From JBIOJM01 sp044450785 (GTDB taxonomy: Bacteria; Planctomycetota; Planctomycetia; Isosphaerales; Isosphaeraceae), in the NCBI GenBank assembly GCA_044450785.1, contig JBIOJM010000186.1:1-19282 (forward strand): DNA of 19,282 bases, given 5' to 3'. Positions 6,836 through 13,772 of the stretch are shown here, in pieces. A program made the translations under genes and the position numbers. Each line of letters starts with the position of its first letter. Position 1 is the stretch's first letter. Below the pieces are notes generated by a model, which searched no databases, was not told the origin of the DNA, and saw nothing but the letters and a program-made list of their open reading frames with translations.

Positions 6836-8563
6836 GTGGATCTGTCTTTTTTGCATCCGGTCTGGGCGATCGGCTTACCCATCGCGGGTTCGCTCCCGCT
6901 GGGCTGGTGGATGGCCCGTGTCCTCGATCCGCCGCCCGAGCGGCTCGGCAAGGGACTCGACGCTGCTCCGCTCGCCCTGCTCAGGCTGCTCGGACATCGC
7001 GAGCCGGCAAGGATGGACTGGAAACAATACGCGTTCGCGCTGCTCGCGTTCAACGTGGCACTCTTTGTGCTTTCGTTCGTGATCCTGCTGGCGCAGAGCC
7101 ACTTGCCTTTATTGAACCCCGACGGCAAAGGTCCGCTCGATGCGCTCGGCTACAAAGACACCGCGGGCACGGAACACCGGGAGGCGGACTCGGCCGTGAT
7201 TTTCAACACCGTCTGCTCGTTCGTGACCAACACGAACCTTCAGCATTATTCGGGCGAGCAGCATCTCTCGTATTTCAGCCAGTTGGGCGCGATTGTGTGG
7301 CTTCAGTTCGTCACACCGGCTTGTGGTCTAGCCGTGATGCTGGCGGTGGTCCGCGGCCTGCGCGGCCAGCGAGAGCTGGGGGATTTCTACCTGGATACGA
7401 TCCGCGGGCTCTTGTTCGTGCTGGTCCCGTTGTCGATCATCGTTGCGGTCTTGCTGGTGGCGACGGGCGTGCCGATGACGCTTCACGGCGCCGCCCGGGC
7501 GAGCACGGTCGAGCGGGGGACGCAGGAGATCGCGGTCGGTCCCGTCGCCGCGGAGGTCGCGATCAAACAGCTTGGCACCAACGGCGGCGGTTATTTTGGG
7601 CCAAACTCGACCCATCCGTTCGAAAACCCAAGCCCTTGGAGTAACCTGATCGAGGTGGTTTCGATCATCATCATCCCCATGGCCTCGATCGTCATGTTCG
7701 GCAGGATGATCAAGGATCGGGCTCATGCCGTGGTGATCTACGGCGTGATGATGGTCTTGCTCCTGGCCGGCGTCGCGGTAGCCATCCATGCGGAGACGCA
7801 GCCGAGCGCGGCCACGGCCGGCCTGGCAATCCAAAGGGGTGGCAACCTCGAAGGAAAGGAAGTACGCATCGGGCCGGTCGCCTCGGCGACCTGGTCGGCC
7901 GTGACGACGGCGACTTCGAACGGCTCGGTCAACGCGATGCACGATAGCTTCCAGCCGCTGGGCGGATTGGTTCCGATGGCTCTGATGATGCTCAACGTCG
8001 ACTTCAGCGGGATCGGCGCCGGCTTTTTGAACATGCTGATGTACGTCATCGTGGCCGTGTTCCTCGCCGGTTTGATGGTGGGCCGGACGCCCGAATACCT
8101 CGGCAAGAAAATCGAGGCCAGGGAGGTCAAGCTGGCCATGCTGGCGGTCTTGATTCATCCGCTCTTGATCACGTGCGGGACCGCGCTCTTTTCGGCGACG
8201 GACTGGGGACCCAAGACCACGGCCAACCCCGGGCCGCACGGCTTCAGCGAGGTCCTCTACGAGTTCACGTCGGCCTCGGCCAATAACGGGTCGGGGTTTG
8301 AGGGCCTGTCCGACAACAACCCGGCCTGGAACATCGCCACCGGCGTTGTGCTTTTGCTCGGCCGGTACCCGGCGCTCTTGCTGCCGATCGCGATCGCGGG
8401 CTTCCTGGCCCCGAAGAAACGCGTGCCCGCTACTTCGGGGACGTTGTTGACCAACGATCTGACCTTCGCCTTGATGCTGCTGGGGACCGTGCTCTTGGTC
8501 GGCGCACTCTCCTTCATGCCGGCCTGCGTGCTGGGCCCAATCGCCGATCATTTAACAAAATAG
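6836..8563 (+). CDS. kdpA: Potassium-transporting ATPase, channel-like subunit KdpA
   Basis: KdpA binds K+ and carries the selectivity filter of the Kdp pump. The protein is polytopic. Diagnostic blocks are CSFVTNTNLQHYSGEQHLSY (about residues 127-146), LGTNGGGYFGPNSTHPFENP (about 246-265), LGGLVPMALMMLNVDFSGIG and SASANNGSGFEGL, which together include the pore-loop regions. The GTG at 6836 is preferred because GGAGG lies eight bases upstream, giving 575 residues; an ATG at 6815 would add seven residues but would contain that ribosome binding site. The length is close to the 557 residues of the E. coli subunit. kdpB starts 13 bases after the stop, and the set is surely co-transcribed. Confidence 0.97.
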   Translation: MDLSFLHPVWAIGLPIAGSLPLGWWMARVLDPPPERLGKGLDAAPLALLRLLGHREPARMDWKQYAFALLAFNVALFVLSFVILLAQSHLPLLNPDGKGPLDALGYKDTAGTEHREADSAVIFNTVCSFVTNTNLQHYSGEQHLSYFSQLGAIVWLQFVTPACGLAVMLAVVRGLRGQRELGDFYLDTIRGLLFVLVPLSIIVAVLLVATGVPMTLHGAARASTVERGTQEIAVGPVAAEVAIKQLGTNGGGYFGPNSTHPFENPSPWSNLIEVVSIIIIPMASIVMFGRMIKDRAHAVVIYGVMMVLLLAGVAVAIHAETQPSAATAGLAIQRGGNLEGKEVRIGPVASATWSAVTTATSNGSVNAMHDSFQPLGGLVPMALMMLNVDFSGIGAGFLNMLMYVIVAVFLAGLMVGRTPEYLGKKIEAREVKLAMLAVLIHPLLITCGTALFSATDWGPKTTANPGPHGFSEVLYEFTSASANNGSGFEGLSDNNPAWNIATGVVLLLGRYPALLLPIAIAGFLAPKKRVPATSGTLLTNDLTFALMLLGTVLLVGALSFMPACVLGPIADHLTK

Positions 8564-8576
8564 GAAATCATGCGCG

Positions 8577-10715
8577 ATGAGTCTTCTCACTCCCACGCAG
8601 CAGCCTGACCGGACTCCACTCGATGCCCAGGCCCTGAAGTTGCAACGGCGTCACACACGCCGCCTCAAGCTCTTCGAGCCGGCACTGGTGCGGATGGCGA
8701 CCCTACGATCATTCTTGATGCTCGATCCTCGGAACATGGCCCGAAACCCCGTCATGTTCCTGGTCGAAGCCGGGTGGGTCTTGACGACGTTGATCACGAT
8801 CGAGTCGATCGCAACCGGCGCCACCGCCGGGGTGATCGTCTACCAGGCGGCGCTGGCGATCTTGCTGCTCTTGACCGTGCTCTTCGCCAATTTTGCCGAG
8901 GCGCTCGCCGAAGCGCGCGGCAAGGCGCAGGCTCAGAGCCTGAGGGCCACGCGTCAAGATACGATCGCTTTTCGAGTCGAGCCGTCCGGCGAGACGACCG
9001 AGGTCTCCTCGACCGAGCTCAAGACGGGGGACCGCGTGGTGGTGGATGCGGGGCAACTGATTCCGGCCGATGGCGAGATCGTGGACGGGGTGGCCTCGGT
9101 CGACGAGTCGGCGATCACGGGCGAGAGCGCGCCGGTGATTCGAGAGGCCGGAGGGGACCGGTCCGGGGTGACCGGGGGAACGCGGGTCCTTTCCGACCGC
9201 ATCGTCGTCGAGGTCACGGCGGGCGTCGGCGAAAGCTTCCTTGACCGGATGATCGCCCTTGTCGAGGGTGCCTCGCGGCAGAAGACGCCCAACGAGATCG
9301 CCCTGACGATCATCCTCGCCGCATTCTCGATCATCTTTCTGATTGTGACGGCGACGCTTTATCCGATGGCGCGCTACTTCGATATCACCCTGGGCATCCC
9401 GACGTTGATCGCGCTCTTGGTCTGCCTGATCCCGACGACCATCGGCGCGCTCCTGGCGGCGATCGGGATCGCGGGGATGGACCGCGCCCTGGCCGCCAAC
9501 TTGATCGCCAAGAGCGGCAAGGCCGTGGAGGTCGCGGGCGACGTCGATACGCTGCTGCTGGACAAGACCGGCACGATCACCCTGGGCAATCGCCGCGCGA
9601 CCTTGTTCGTCCCCATGCAAGGGATGTCGGAGCGCGAGCTGGCACGGCTCGCCATGATGGCGTCGCTGGCCGACGCCACGCCGGAGGGCAAAAGCATCGT
9701 GGAGCTGGCCCGACAGGTCCTGGTGGTGGATGTTGAAGCTCCCTCGGGCAGCCGATTCGTCGAGTTCACCGCCCAGACCCGGATGAGCGGCATCGATCTT
9801 CCCGACGGATCGAGAATCCGCAAGGGAGCGCCGAACACCATGGCCCAGGCCGTTCTGGCCGCCGGAGGCACCGTGCCCGACGGCTACCAGGAGACGGTGG
9901 ATTCGATCGCGTCGAAGGGTGCGACTCCGCTGGCCGTCACGACCGGCGATCAGATCGCCGGTGTGATCACGCTCGAGGACATCCTCAAGCAGGGGATCCG
10001 CGAACGGTTCGCCCGGCTCCGCCAGATGGGTCTGCGGGTCGTCATGGTCACCGGCGACAATCCCCTGACGGCCAAATCGATCGCCGACGAGGCCGGCGTC
10101 GACGACTTCATCGCCCAGGCAACCCCCGAGGCCAAGCTCGCCTACATCCGCCAGGAACAGGCCGGCGGCAAGCTCGTCGCCATGATGGGCGACGGGACCA
10201 ATGACGCGCCCGCCCTGGCCCAGGCCGACATCGGCGTGGCCATGAATTCCGGCACCCAGGCCGCGAAGGAGGCCGGCAACATGGTCGACCTCGACAGCGA
10301 CCCGACCAAGCTCATCGAGGTCGTCGAGATCGGCAAGCAACTGCTCATGACCCGCGGGGCACTGACCACCTTCTCGATCGCCAACGACCTGGCCAAGTAC
10401 TTCGCCGTCATCCCCGCGATGTTCGTCGGCTTCAAGTCGCTCGACTCGCTCCGCGCACTCGACCTGATGGGCCTGGCCACCAAGGGCGGCGCCAATTCCG
10501 CCATCCTCTCCGCGGTGATCTTCAACGCGATCATCATCCCGCTCTTGATCCCGATCGCGCTGCGAGGCGTCACGTATCGGCCGGTCGGGGCCAGCGCGCT
10601 CCTGCGTCGAAACTTGCTTTACTACGGACTCGGAGGCGTCATCGCGCCGTTTTTCGGAATCAAGCTCATCGATCTGGCCCTCGACCCGCTCTTGAGCCTG
10701 GTCGGGGCCGGCTAG
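8577..10715 (+). CDS. kdpB: Potassium-transporting ATPase, ATP-hydrolysing subunit KdpB
   Basis: A P-type ATPase that powers K+ transport through KdpA. At 712 residues it is about 30 longer than the E. coli protein, mostly at the N-terminus. Visible motifs: actuator TGES at 181-184 (its Ser matches the inhibitory phosphoserine site of E. coli KdpB), P-domain DKTGT with catalytic D329, the membrane segment CLIPTTIGALLAAIGIAG and the hinge MMGDGTNDAPALAQADIGVA (about 536-555). The end is normal (DLALDPLLSLVGAG). All catalytic residues are present, so the pump should be active. A poor Shine-Dalgarno (AGGAAA) overlaps the kdpA stop. The gene is separated from kdpC by about 830 bases carrying an IS200-type element, where these genes are normally adjacent. 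Confidence 0.97.
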   Translation: MSLLTPTQQPDRTPLDAQALKLQRRHTRRLKLFEPALVRMATLRSFLMLDPRNMARNPVMFLVEAGWVLTTLITIESIATGATAGVIVYQAALAILLLLTVLFANFAEALAEARGKAQAQSLRATRQDTIAFRVEPSGETTEVSSTELKTGDRVVVDAGQLIPADGEIVDGVASVDESAITGESAPVIREAGGDRSGVTGGTRVLSDRIVVEVTAGVGESFLDRMIALVEGASRQKTPNEIALTIILAAFSIIFLIVTATLYPMARYFDITLGIPTLIALLVCLIPTTIGALLAAIGIAGMDRALAANLIAKSGKAVEVAGDVDTLLLDKTGTITLGNRRATLFVPMQGMSERELARLAMMASLADATPEGKSIVELARQVLVVDVEAPSGSRFVEFTAQTRMSGIDLPDGSRIRKGAPNTMAQAVLAAGGTVPDGYQETVDSIASKGATPLAVTTGDQIAGVITLEDILKQGIRERFARLRQMGLRVVMVTGDNPLTAKSIADEAGVDDFIAQATPEAKLAYIRQEQAGGKLVAMMGDGTNDAPALAQADIGVAMNSGTQAAKEAGNMVDLDSDPTKLIEVVEIGKQLLMTRGALTTFSIANDLAKYFAVIPAMFVGFKSLDSLRALDLMGLATKGGANSAILSAVIFNAIIIPLLIPIALRGVTYRPVGASALLRRNLLYYGLGGVIAPFFGIKLIDLALDPLLSLVGAG

Positions 10716-10789
10716 TCGAACCGAAGCCGGAGAAAGCCCGCTCCAACACCAACCCGGCGCGCAAGTTTTGAGGTTGTGCTTTTTTTGAA

Positions 10790-10874
10790 TTCGCCCCAAA
10801 GGGGCAGCAACATGCCAGCCCAGGGCAACGCCCTGGGAAGAGGAAATCAAACGAATCGCGAGCCCTGAAAGGGC
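10790..10874 (+). repeat. Left hairpin arm of the IS200-type element
   Basis: Three hairpins: GCCCC-AAA-GGGGC at 10793-10805, CCCAGGGC-AAC-GCCCTGGG at 10819-10837 and GCCCT-GAA-AGGGC at 10862-10874. The middle one is the strongest, with 8 bp and a 3-base loop. These three-base-loop GC hairpins look like REP-style units. Confidence 0.8.
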
Positions 10875-10897
10875 GGCACAATGGAAGGCCCCGTGCG

Positions 10898-11350
10898 ATG
10901 TCACAGTCCCTCGTGAAAAACCTGATTCATCTCGTGTACAGCACGAAGCACCGTGAACCCTGGATTCCCAAGGACCATCGCGATGGGCTGTTCGCGTACC
11001 AGGCGGGAATCTTCAAGGAATGGGACAGTCCAACACTCGTGATCGGAGGTTCGGAGGATCACGTCCACGCGTTGTTCACCCTTTCCAAGAATCACGCGCT
11101 GAAAAAGATCGTTGAGGAAGTGAAGAAGGGAAGTTCGAAGTGGATGAAGATCGAGGGCCCAAAGAATCCAGACTTTCACTGGCAGGCTGGTTACGCCGCG
11201 TTTTCCGTAAGCCAATCGAACCTGGGCGAGGTGAAACGGTACATCGAAAACCAGGAAGAGCATCACCGGAAGATAACGTTTCAGGACGAACTCCGCGCGT
11301 TGCTAGGGCGCCATGGGATCGAGTTTGATGAACGGTATGTCTGGGATTGA
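10898..11350 (+). CDS. tnpA: IS200/IS605-family Y1 transposase (TnpA-like)
   Basis: A 150-residue HUH single-strand transposase. The metal-binding motif is H55-V-H57 in GGSEDHVHALF. The nucleophile is most likely Y115 in VKRYIENQEEHH, with the family block FHWQAGYAAFSVSQSNLGEV before it. The full domain is present without frameshift, so the enzyme may be active. Length is typical of IS200 TnpA and REP-associated transposases. It should cut and rejoin single-stranded DNA at hairpins in the flanking arms. No TnpB gene accompanies it. The Shine-Dalgarno is weak. It lies in the same orientation as kdp and may be transcribed with it. Confidence 0.92.
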   Translation: MSQSLVKNLIHLVYSTKHREPWIPKDHRDGLFAYQAGIFKEWDSPTLVIGGSEDHVHALFTLSKNHALKKIVEEVKKGSSKWMKIEGPKNPDFHWQAGYAAFSVSQSNLGEVKRYIENQEEHHRKITFQDELRALLGRHGIEFDERYVWD

Positions 11351-11362
11351 ACGGGGTGTTTC

Positions 11363-11447
11363 GCCCTTTCAGGGCTCCGAGGTGGGTGGTCCACGTGTTC
11401 CCAGGGCGTTGCCCTGGGCTGATATGTTACTGCCCCTTCGGGGCGAA
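11363..11447 (-). repeat. Right hairpin arm of the IS200-type element
   Basis: Mirror image of the left arm: GCCCT-TTC-AGGGC at 11363-11375, CCCAGGGC-GTT-GCCCTGGG at 11400-11418 and GCCCC-TTC-GGGGC at 11432-11444. The outer 50 bases are 46/50 identical to the left arm on the opposite strand; the segment between the inner two hairpins is diverged. Confidence 0.8.
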
Positions 11448-11469
11448 AACGCAAAGGCGCAACATCAAA

Positions 11470-11536
11470 ACGCGCAAGCGAGGGTTTTTCCGTCGTCCCA
11501 CACCAGCCCGACGCGCAAGCGAGGGTTTTTCCGTCG
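11470..11536 (+). repeat. Two 26-bp direct repeats just ahead of kdpC
   Basis: Identical 26-base copies at 11470-11495 and 11511-11536 (41-base period) contain the core CGCAAGCGAGGGTTTTTCC. The second copy abuts and contributes one base to the kdpC Shine-Dalgarno (GGAGG 11536-11540). Read in frame the core encodes RKRGFF; I recall this as a dispersed intergenic repeat in planctomycetes, but that is from memory. A related CGGCGCGCAAG string occurs at 10755-10765, after kdpB, on the other side of the transposon. Confidence 0.7.
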
Positions 11537-11550
11537 GAGGACTTCTTCAG

Positions 11551-12123
11551 ATGATCCGCGAGCTCGTCCTGGCCCTGAGGGCCTGCGCCGTCACGTTCAT
11601 TCTGTGCGCGGTCGCCTACCCGGCGATTGTCTGGGGCATGGCCCAGTTGTTGTTCCCCCATCAGGCGGAAGGCAGCCTGATTTACACCGCGGATGGCCGA
11701 ACGGTCATCGGTTCGGAGCTGATCGCGCAACGATTCGAGTCCGCTCGCTATTTCCACCCGCGGCCCTCCGCCGTCCTATACAGGGCGGACGCGGCCGGCG
11801 GCTCGAACCTGGGCACGAACAACCCTGATTTGCGCAAGGCGATTGAAGACAGGCTCAAGACCCTCCAGGCCGTGCCGGACCGGCCGGTACCGGTTGACCT
11901 GGTGACGGCGTCGGGGTCCGGACTCGACCCGGACATCAGCCCGGAGGCTGCTCTGTACCAGGCTCCCCGCGTCGCAGCCGGCCGCGGCCTCTCGATCGAA
12001 AAGGTCCGCACCTTGATCGATCGCGCGACCAACCGATCGGCAGCTCTCATCGGCGCACCGCACCGCGTGAATGTACTCCTCTTGAACAGAGCGCTAGACG
12101 ATGAGCCAGTCGTGGCCCGCTGA
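11551..12123 (+). CDS. kdpC: Potassium-transporting ATPase subunit KdpC
   Basis: A 190-residue single-span subunit that stabilises ATP binding to KdpB in the Kdp complex. One N-terminal TM helix (about 10-33) is followed by the periplasmic domain with IGSELIAQRFESARYFHPRP, then AAGGSNLGTNNP, DLVTASGSGLDPDISPEAA and the closing RVNVLLLNRAL. All family blocks are intact. The start at ATG 11551 is set by MIRELVLALRA and a GGAGG 10 bases upstream. The frame remains open upstream to 11347, but that part only translates transposon arm and repeats. kdpD follows 30 bases after the stop. Transcription either passes through the element from kdpB or starts inside it. Confidence 0.95.
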   Translation: MIRELVLALRACAVTFILCAVAYPAIVWGMAQLLFPHQAEGSLIYTADGRTVIGSELIAQRFESARYFHPRPSAVLYRADAAGGSNLGTNNPDLRKAIEDRLKTLQAVPDRPVPVDLVTASGSGLDPDISPEAALYQAPRVAAGRGLSIEKVRTLIDRATNRSAALIGAPHRVNVLLLNRALDDEPVVAR

Positions 12124-12153
12124 GCCGGGTCGATTGAAACGGGGACCATCTCC

Positions 12154-13287
12154 ATGGCTGCGACCGAACTCCATCGACCGACTCCCGAGCAGTTCCTCGA
12201 CCTGATCCGGCGCCAGACGCGCGGCCGGCTCAAGGTCTACCTCGGCTCGGCGGCCGGCGTGGGCAAAACCTACCAGATGCTCCGCGAGGGACACCGGCTC
12301 AAGGCCCAACGTGTGGACGTCGTCATTGGTCTGGTCGAGACCCATGGGCGCGCCGAAACCGAGGAGCAGATCGGCGACCTCGAGATCATCCCCCCCCACG
12401 TCGTTGAGTATCGCGGGGTGACGCTCCGCGAGATGGACGTCGATGCCGTCGTGGCGCGGCGGCCGACGGTCTGCCTCGTCGACGAGCTCGCCCACACCAA
12501 CGCCCCCGGCTCGCGCCGACCCAAGCGCTACCAGGACGTCGAAGACTTGCTCCATGCGGGGATCCACGTGATCACGACCGTGAACATTCAACACATGGAA
12601 AGCCTCTACGACGAGATCGAGAGGGCCACGAACGTGCGGGTCAAGGAACGCATTCCCGACCGGGTCCTCGCCGAAGCCGACCAGCTCGTCAACGTCGACG
12701 TCTCCGTCGAAGACCTCATCGAGCGACTGAACATGGGCAAAGTCTACCCGACCGGGCGGATCAGCACCGCCCTGGAGAACTTCTTCACCCCGTCGAACCT
12801 GACCCGGCTGCGCGAGATCACGTTGACGGAGATCGCCCATTTGATCGATCGCCGCAACCGCCGCGCCGAGGCCGACCAGTTCCCGCTGTCGGCGACCGAC
12901 CGCGTCATGGTCGGGATCTCGAGCCGCAGCCCCAATGCGCCGGCTCTGCTGCGGAAGGCAGCCCGGATCGCCGACCGGCTCAACGCTCCATGGTATGCGG
13001 TCTACATCCAGATCCCCGCGGAACATCTGACGCGGATCGACGCGTCGACTCAGCGACTGATCAGCAAGCATCTCGAGCTGGCCCAGCAGCTCGGCGGCAT
13101 CCCCATGACGTTTCGCGGCCAGGACGTCGCCAGCACGATCCTGGCGTTCGCCCGCGAGTACGCCATCAAGATCATCGTCGTGGGAAAGAGCCGTCGGCCC
13201 TGGTACAAGCGGCTTGTGAGCGGCTCCATCCTCGACCGCCTGGAAAGCCAATCCCAGGGCTTCGACATCTTGATCGCGGATGTTTAG
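12154..13287 (+). CDS. kdpD: Stand-alone KdpD sensor module (KdpD N-terminal + USP domains, no kinase)
   Basis: At 377 residues it covers only the N-terminal part of classical KdpD (about 890 residues in E. coli). The KdpD domain (about 20-230) has Walker A GSAAGVGKT at 31-39, Walker B-like CLVDELAHTN with NAPGSRR, and GIHVITTVNIQHMESL. A USP domain follows (about 249-377) and the protein ends cleanly at its last strand (FDILIADV). The four TM helices, GAF, HisKA and HATPase are absent, and no remnant of them follows. It is therefore a soluble sensor or adaptor, not a kinase. In the USP domain, SRS at 257-259, 20 residues, then WYAVY at 280-284 fits the layout of the SXS-X20-FTAXY c-di-AMP motif reported for S. 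aureus KdpD, with two changed residues. Truncated KdpDs are known in some cyanobacteria. Confidence 0.92.
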   Translation: MAATELHRPTPEQFLDLIRRQTRGRLKVYLGSAAGVGKTYQMLREGHRLKAQRVDVVIGLVETHGRAETEEQIGDLEIIPPHVVEYRGVTLREMDVDAVVARRPTVCLVDELAHTNAPGSRRPKRYQDVEDLLHAGIHVITTVNIQHMESLYDEIERATNVRVKERIPDRVLAEADQLVNVDVSVEDLIERLNMGKVYPTGRISTALENFFTPSNLTRLREITLTEIAHLIDRRNRRAEADQFPLSATDRVMVGISSRSPNAPALLRKAARIADRLNAPWYAVYIQIPAEHLTRIDASTQRLISKHLELAQQLGGIPMTFRGQDVASTILAFAREYAIKIIVVGKSRRPWYKRLVSGSILDRLESQSQGFDILIADV

Positions 13288-13309
13288 GCGAGCGGCAGAA
13301 AATGCCATA

Positions 13310-13365
13310 CCCGTAGCGGAACTCGCCAGAGTTCCGGCCCGAAGTCTGGCGACTTCGGCTACGGG
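13310..13365. repeat. Y-shaped palindromic repeat after kdpD
   Basis: An outer stem, CCCGTAGC (13310-13317) with GCTACGGG (13358-13365), encloses two hairpins side by side: CGGAACTC-GCCA-GAGTTCCG (13317-13336) and CCGAAGTC-TGGC-GACTTCGG (13339-13358). The stems share a base at the junction, giving a three-way fold. It begins 22 bases after the kdpD stop. It looks like a dispersed miniature repeat and could also protect or terminate the kdp transcript. No T-run follows. Confidence 0.8.
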
Positions 13366-13412
13366 GATCATTCGACCTGCCACTCGCCTTAATATGACGA
13401 GAAGGGCTCATC

Positions 13413-13495
13413 CAGCCCACAAAACGCAACCAACCGGCCGGATCGTTAACGGCCTTACAATCGTTAGCCGAAGAATATACCGGACGCGCCATGCG
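13413..13495 (+). other. Conserved noncoding element, copy 1 (upstream of the porin gene)
   Basis: The string CGGCCGGATCGTTAACG (13435-13451) is followed by GCCGAAGAA (13467-13475) and CCATGCG (13489-13495). All three recur in the same order and nearly the same spacing at 18803-18884. It could be a promoter or leader element shared by two transcripts. The 485-base gap from 13288 to 13772 also holds the Y-shaped repeat and a GGGCT-CATCC-AGCCC hairpin at 13404-13418. I see nothing recognisable in 13496-13772 apart from a poor sigma-54-like match at 13624. Confidence 0.5.
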
Positions 13496-13772
13496 TGGGT
13501 GCCTGGCGTGCGGCTCGACTGAAACCTCATCGTCTTGATAGGGAGCCCCGAATCCAACCGAGGTCGAAGGGCGCTGCGAAATCAACTCCGATTGTTCGAC
13601 GACGTGCAATCACGCATTATCCTTGGCCGGTGGGTTGTAACACTACTCATTCGACGCAAGTAACCGATCCCGCGGGATCCCTCTCCCCCCGCTGACGAAC
13701 AGGTGACGTTTGGATGGTCAGCAATCGTACCAACAGTCCGCCATCACTCATGGCCGCGCAGAGGAACGAGAG

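Larger units (their letters stand above)
10790..11447 (+). mobile_element. IS200/REP-type element with mirrored three-hairpin arms
   Basis: A single-gene element of about 658 bases between kdpB and kdpC. Its ends are inverted copies of one another. The outer 50 bases on the left (10790-10839) match the reverse complement of 11398-11447 with four mismatches. Each arm holds three short hairpins in mirrored order around the transposase gene. Transposases of the Y1 family recognise hairpins at the element ends, so these arms are probably the transposition substrates. Exact boundaries and any target specificity cannot be fixed from one copy. Confidence 0.75.

Noticed and set aside
8709..10904. 731-codon open frame on the minus strand opposite kdpB
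   Set aside because: Shadow of kdpB: Asp/His/Arg-rich translation without recognisable structure.
11470..11536. CRISPR array
   Set aside because: Only two repeat copies, a 15-base spacer, no third unit and no cas genes.
11347..11550. N-terminal extension of KdpC from an ATG at 11347
   Set aside because: The extra 68 residues only translate the transposon arm and the 26-bp repeats. Homologues begin at MIRELVLALRA, and a Shine-Dalgarno precedes 11551.
12094..13383. 429-codon open frame on the minus strand opposite kdpD
   Set aside because: Shadow of the KdpD gene, same reasoning; its start lies in the Y-shaped repeat.
13285..13400. Remnant of the missing KdpD membrane and kinase domains after the stop
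   Set aside because: The following sequence is the palindromic repeat and then noncoding DNA. No frame resembles DUF4118, GAF or HisKA, so this is a natural short form and not a fresh truncation.
13624..13639. Sigma-54 promoter upstream of the porin gene (TGGCCGG-TGGG-TTGTA)
   Set aside because: The essential -12 GC is GT here and the -24 box is only partly matched. Too weak to report as a site.
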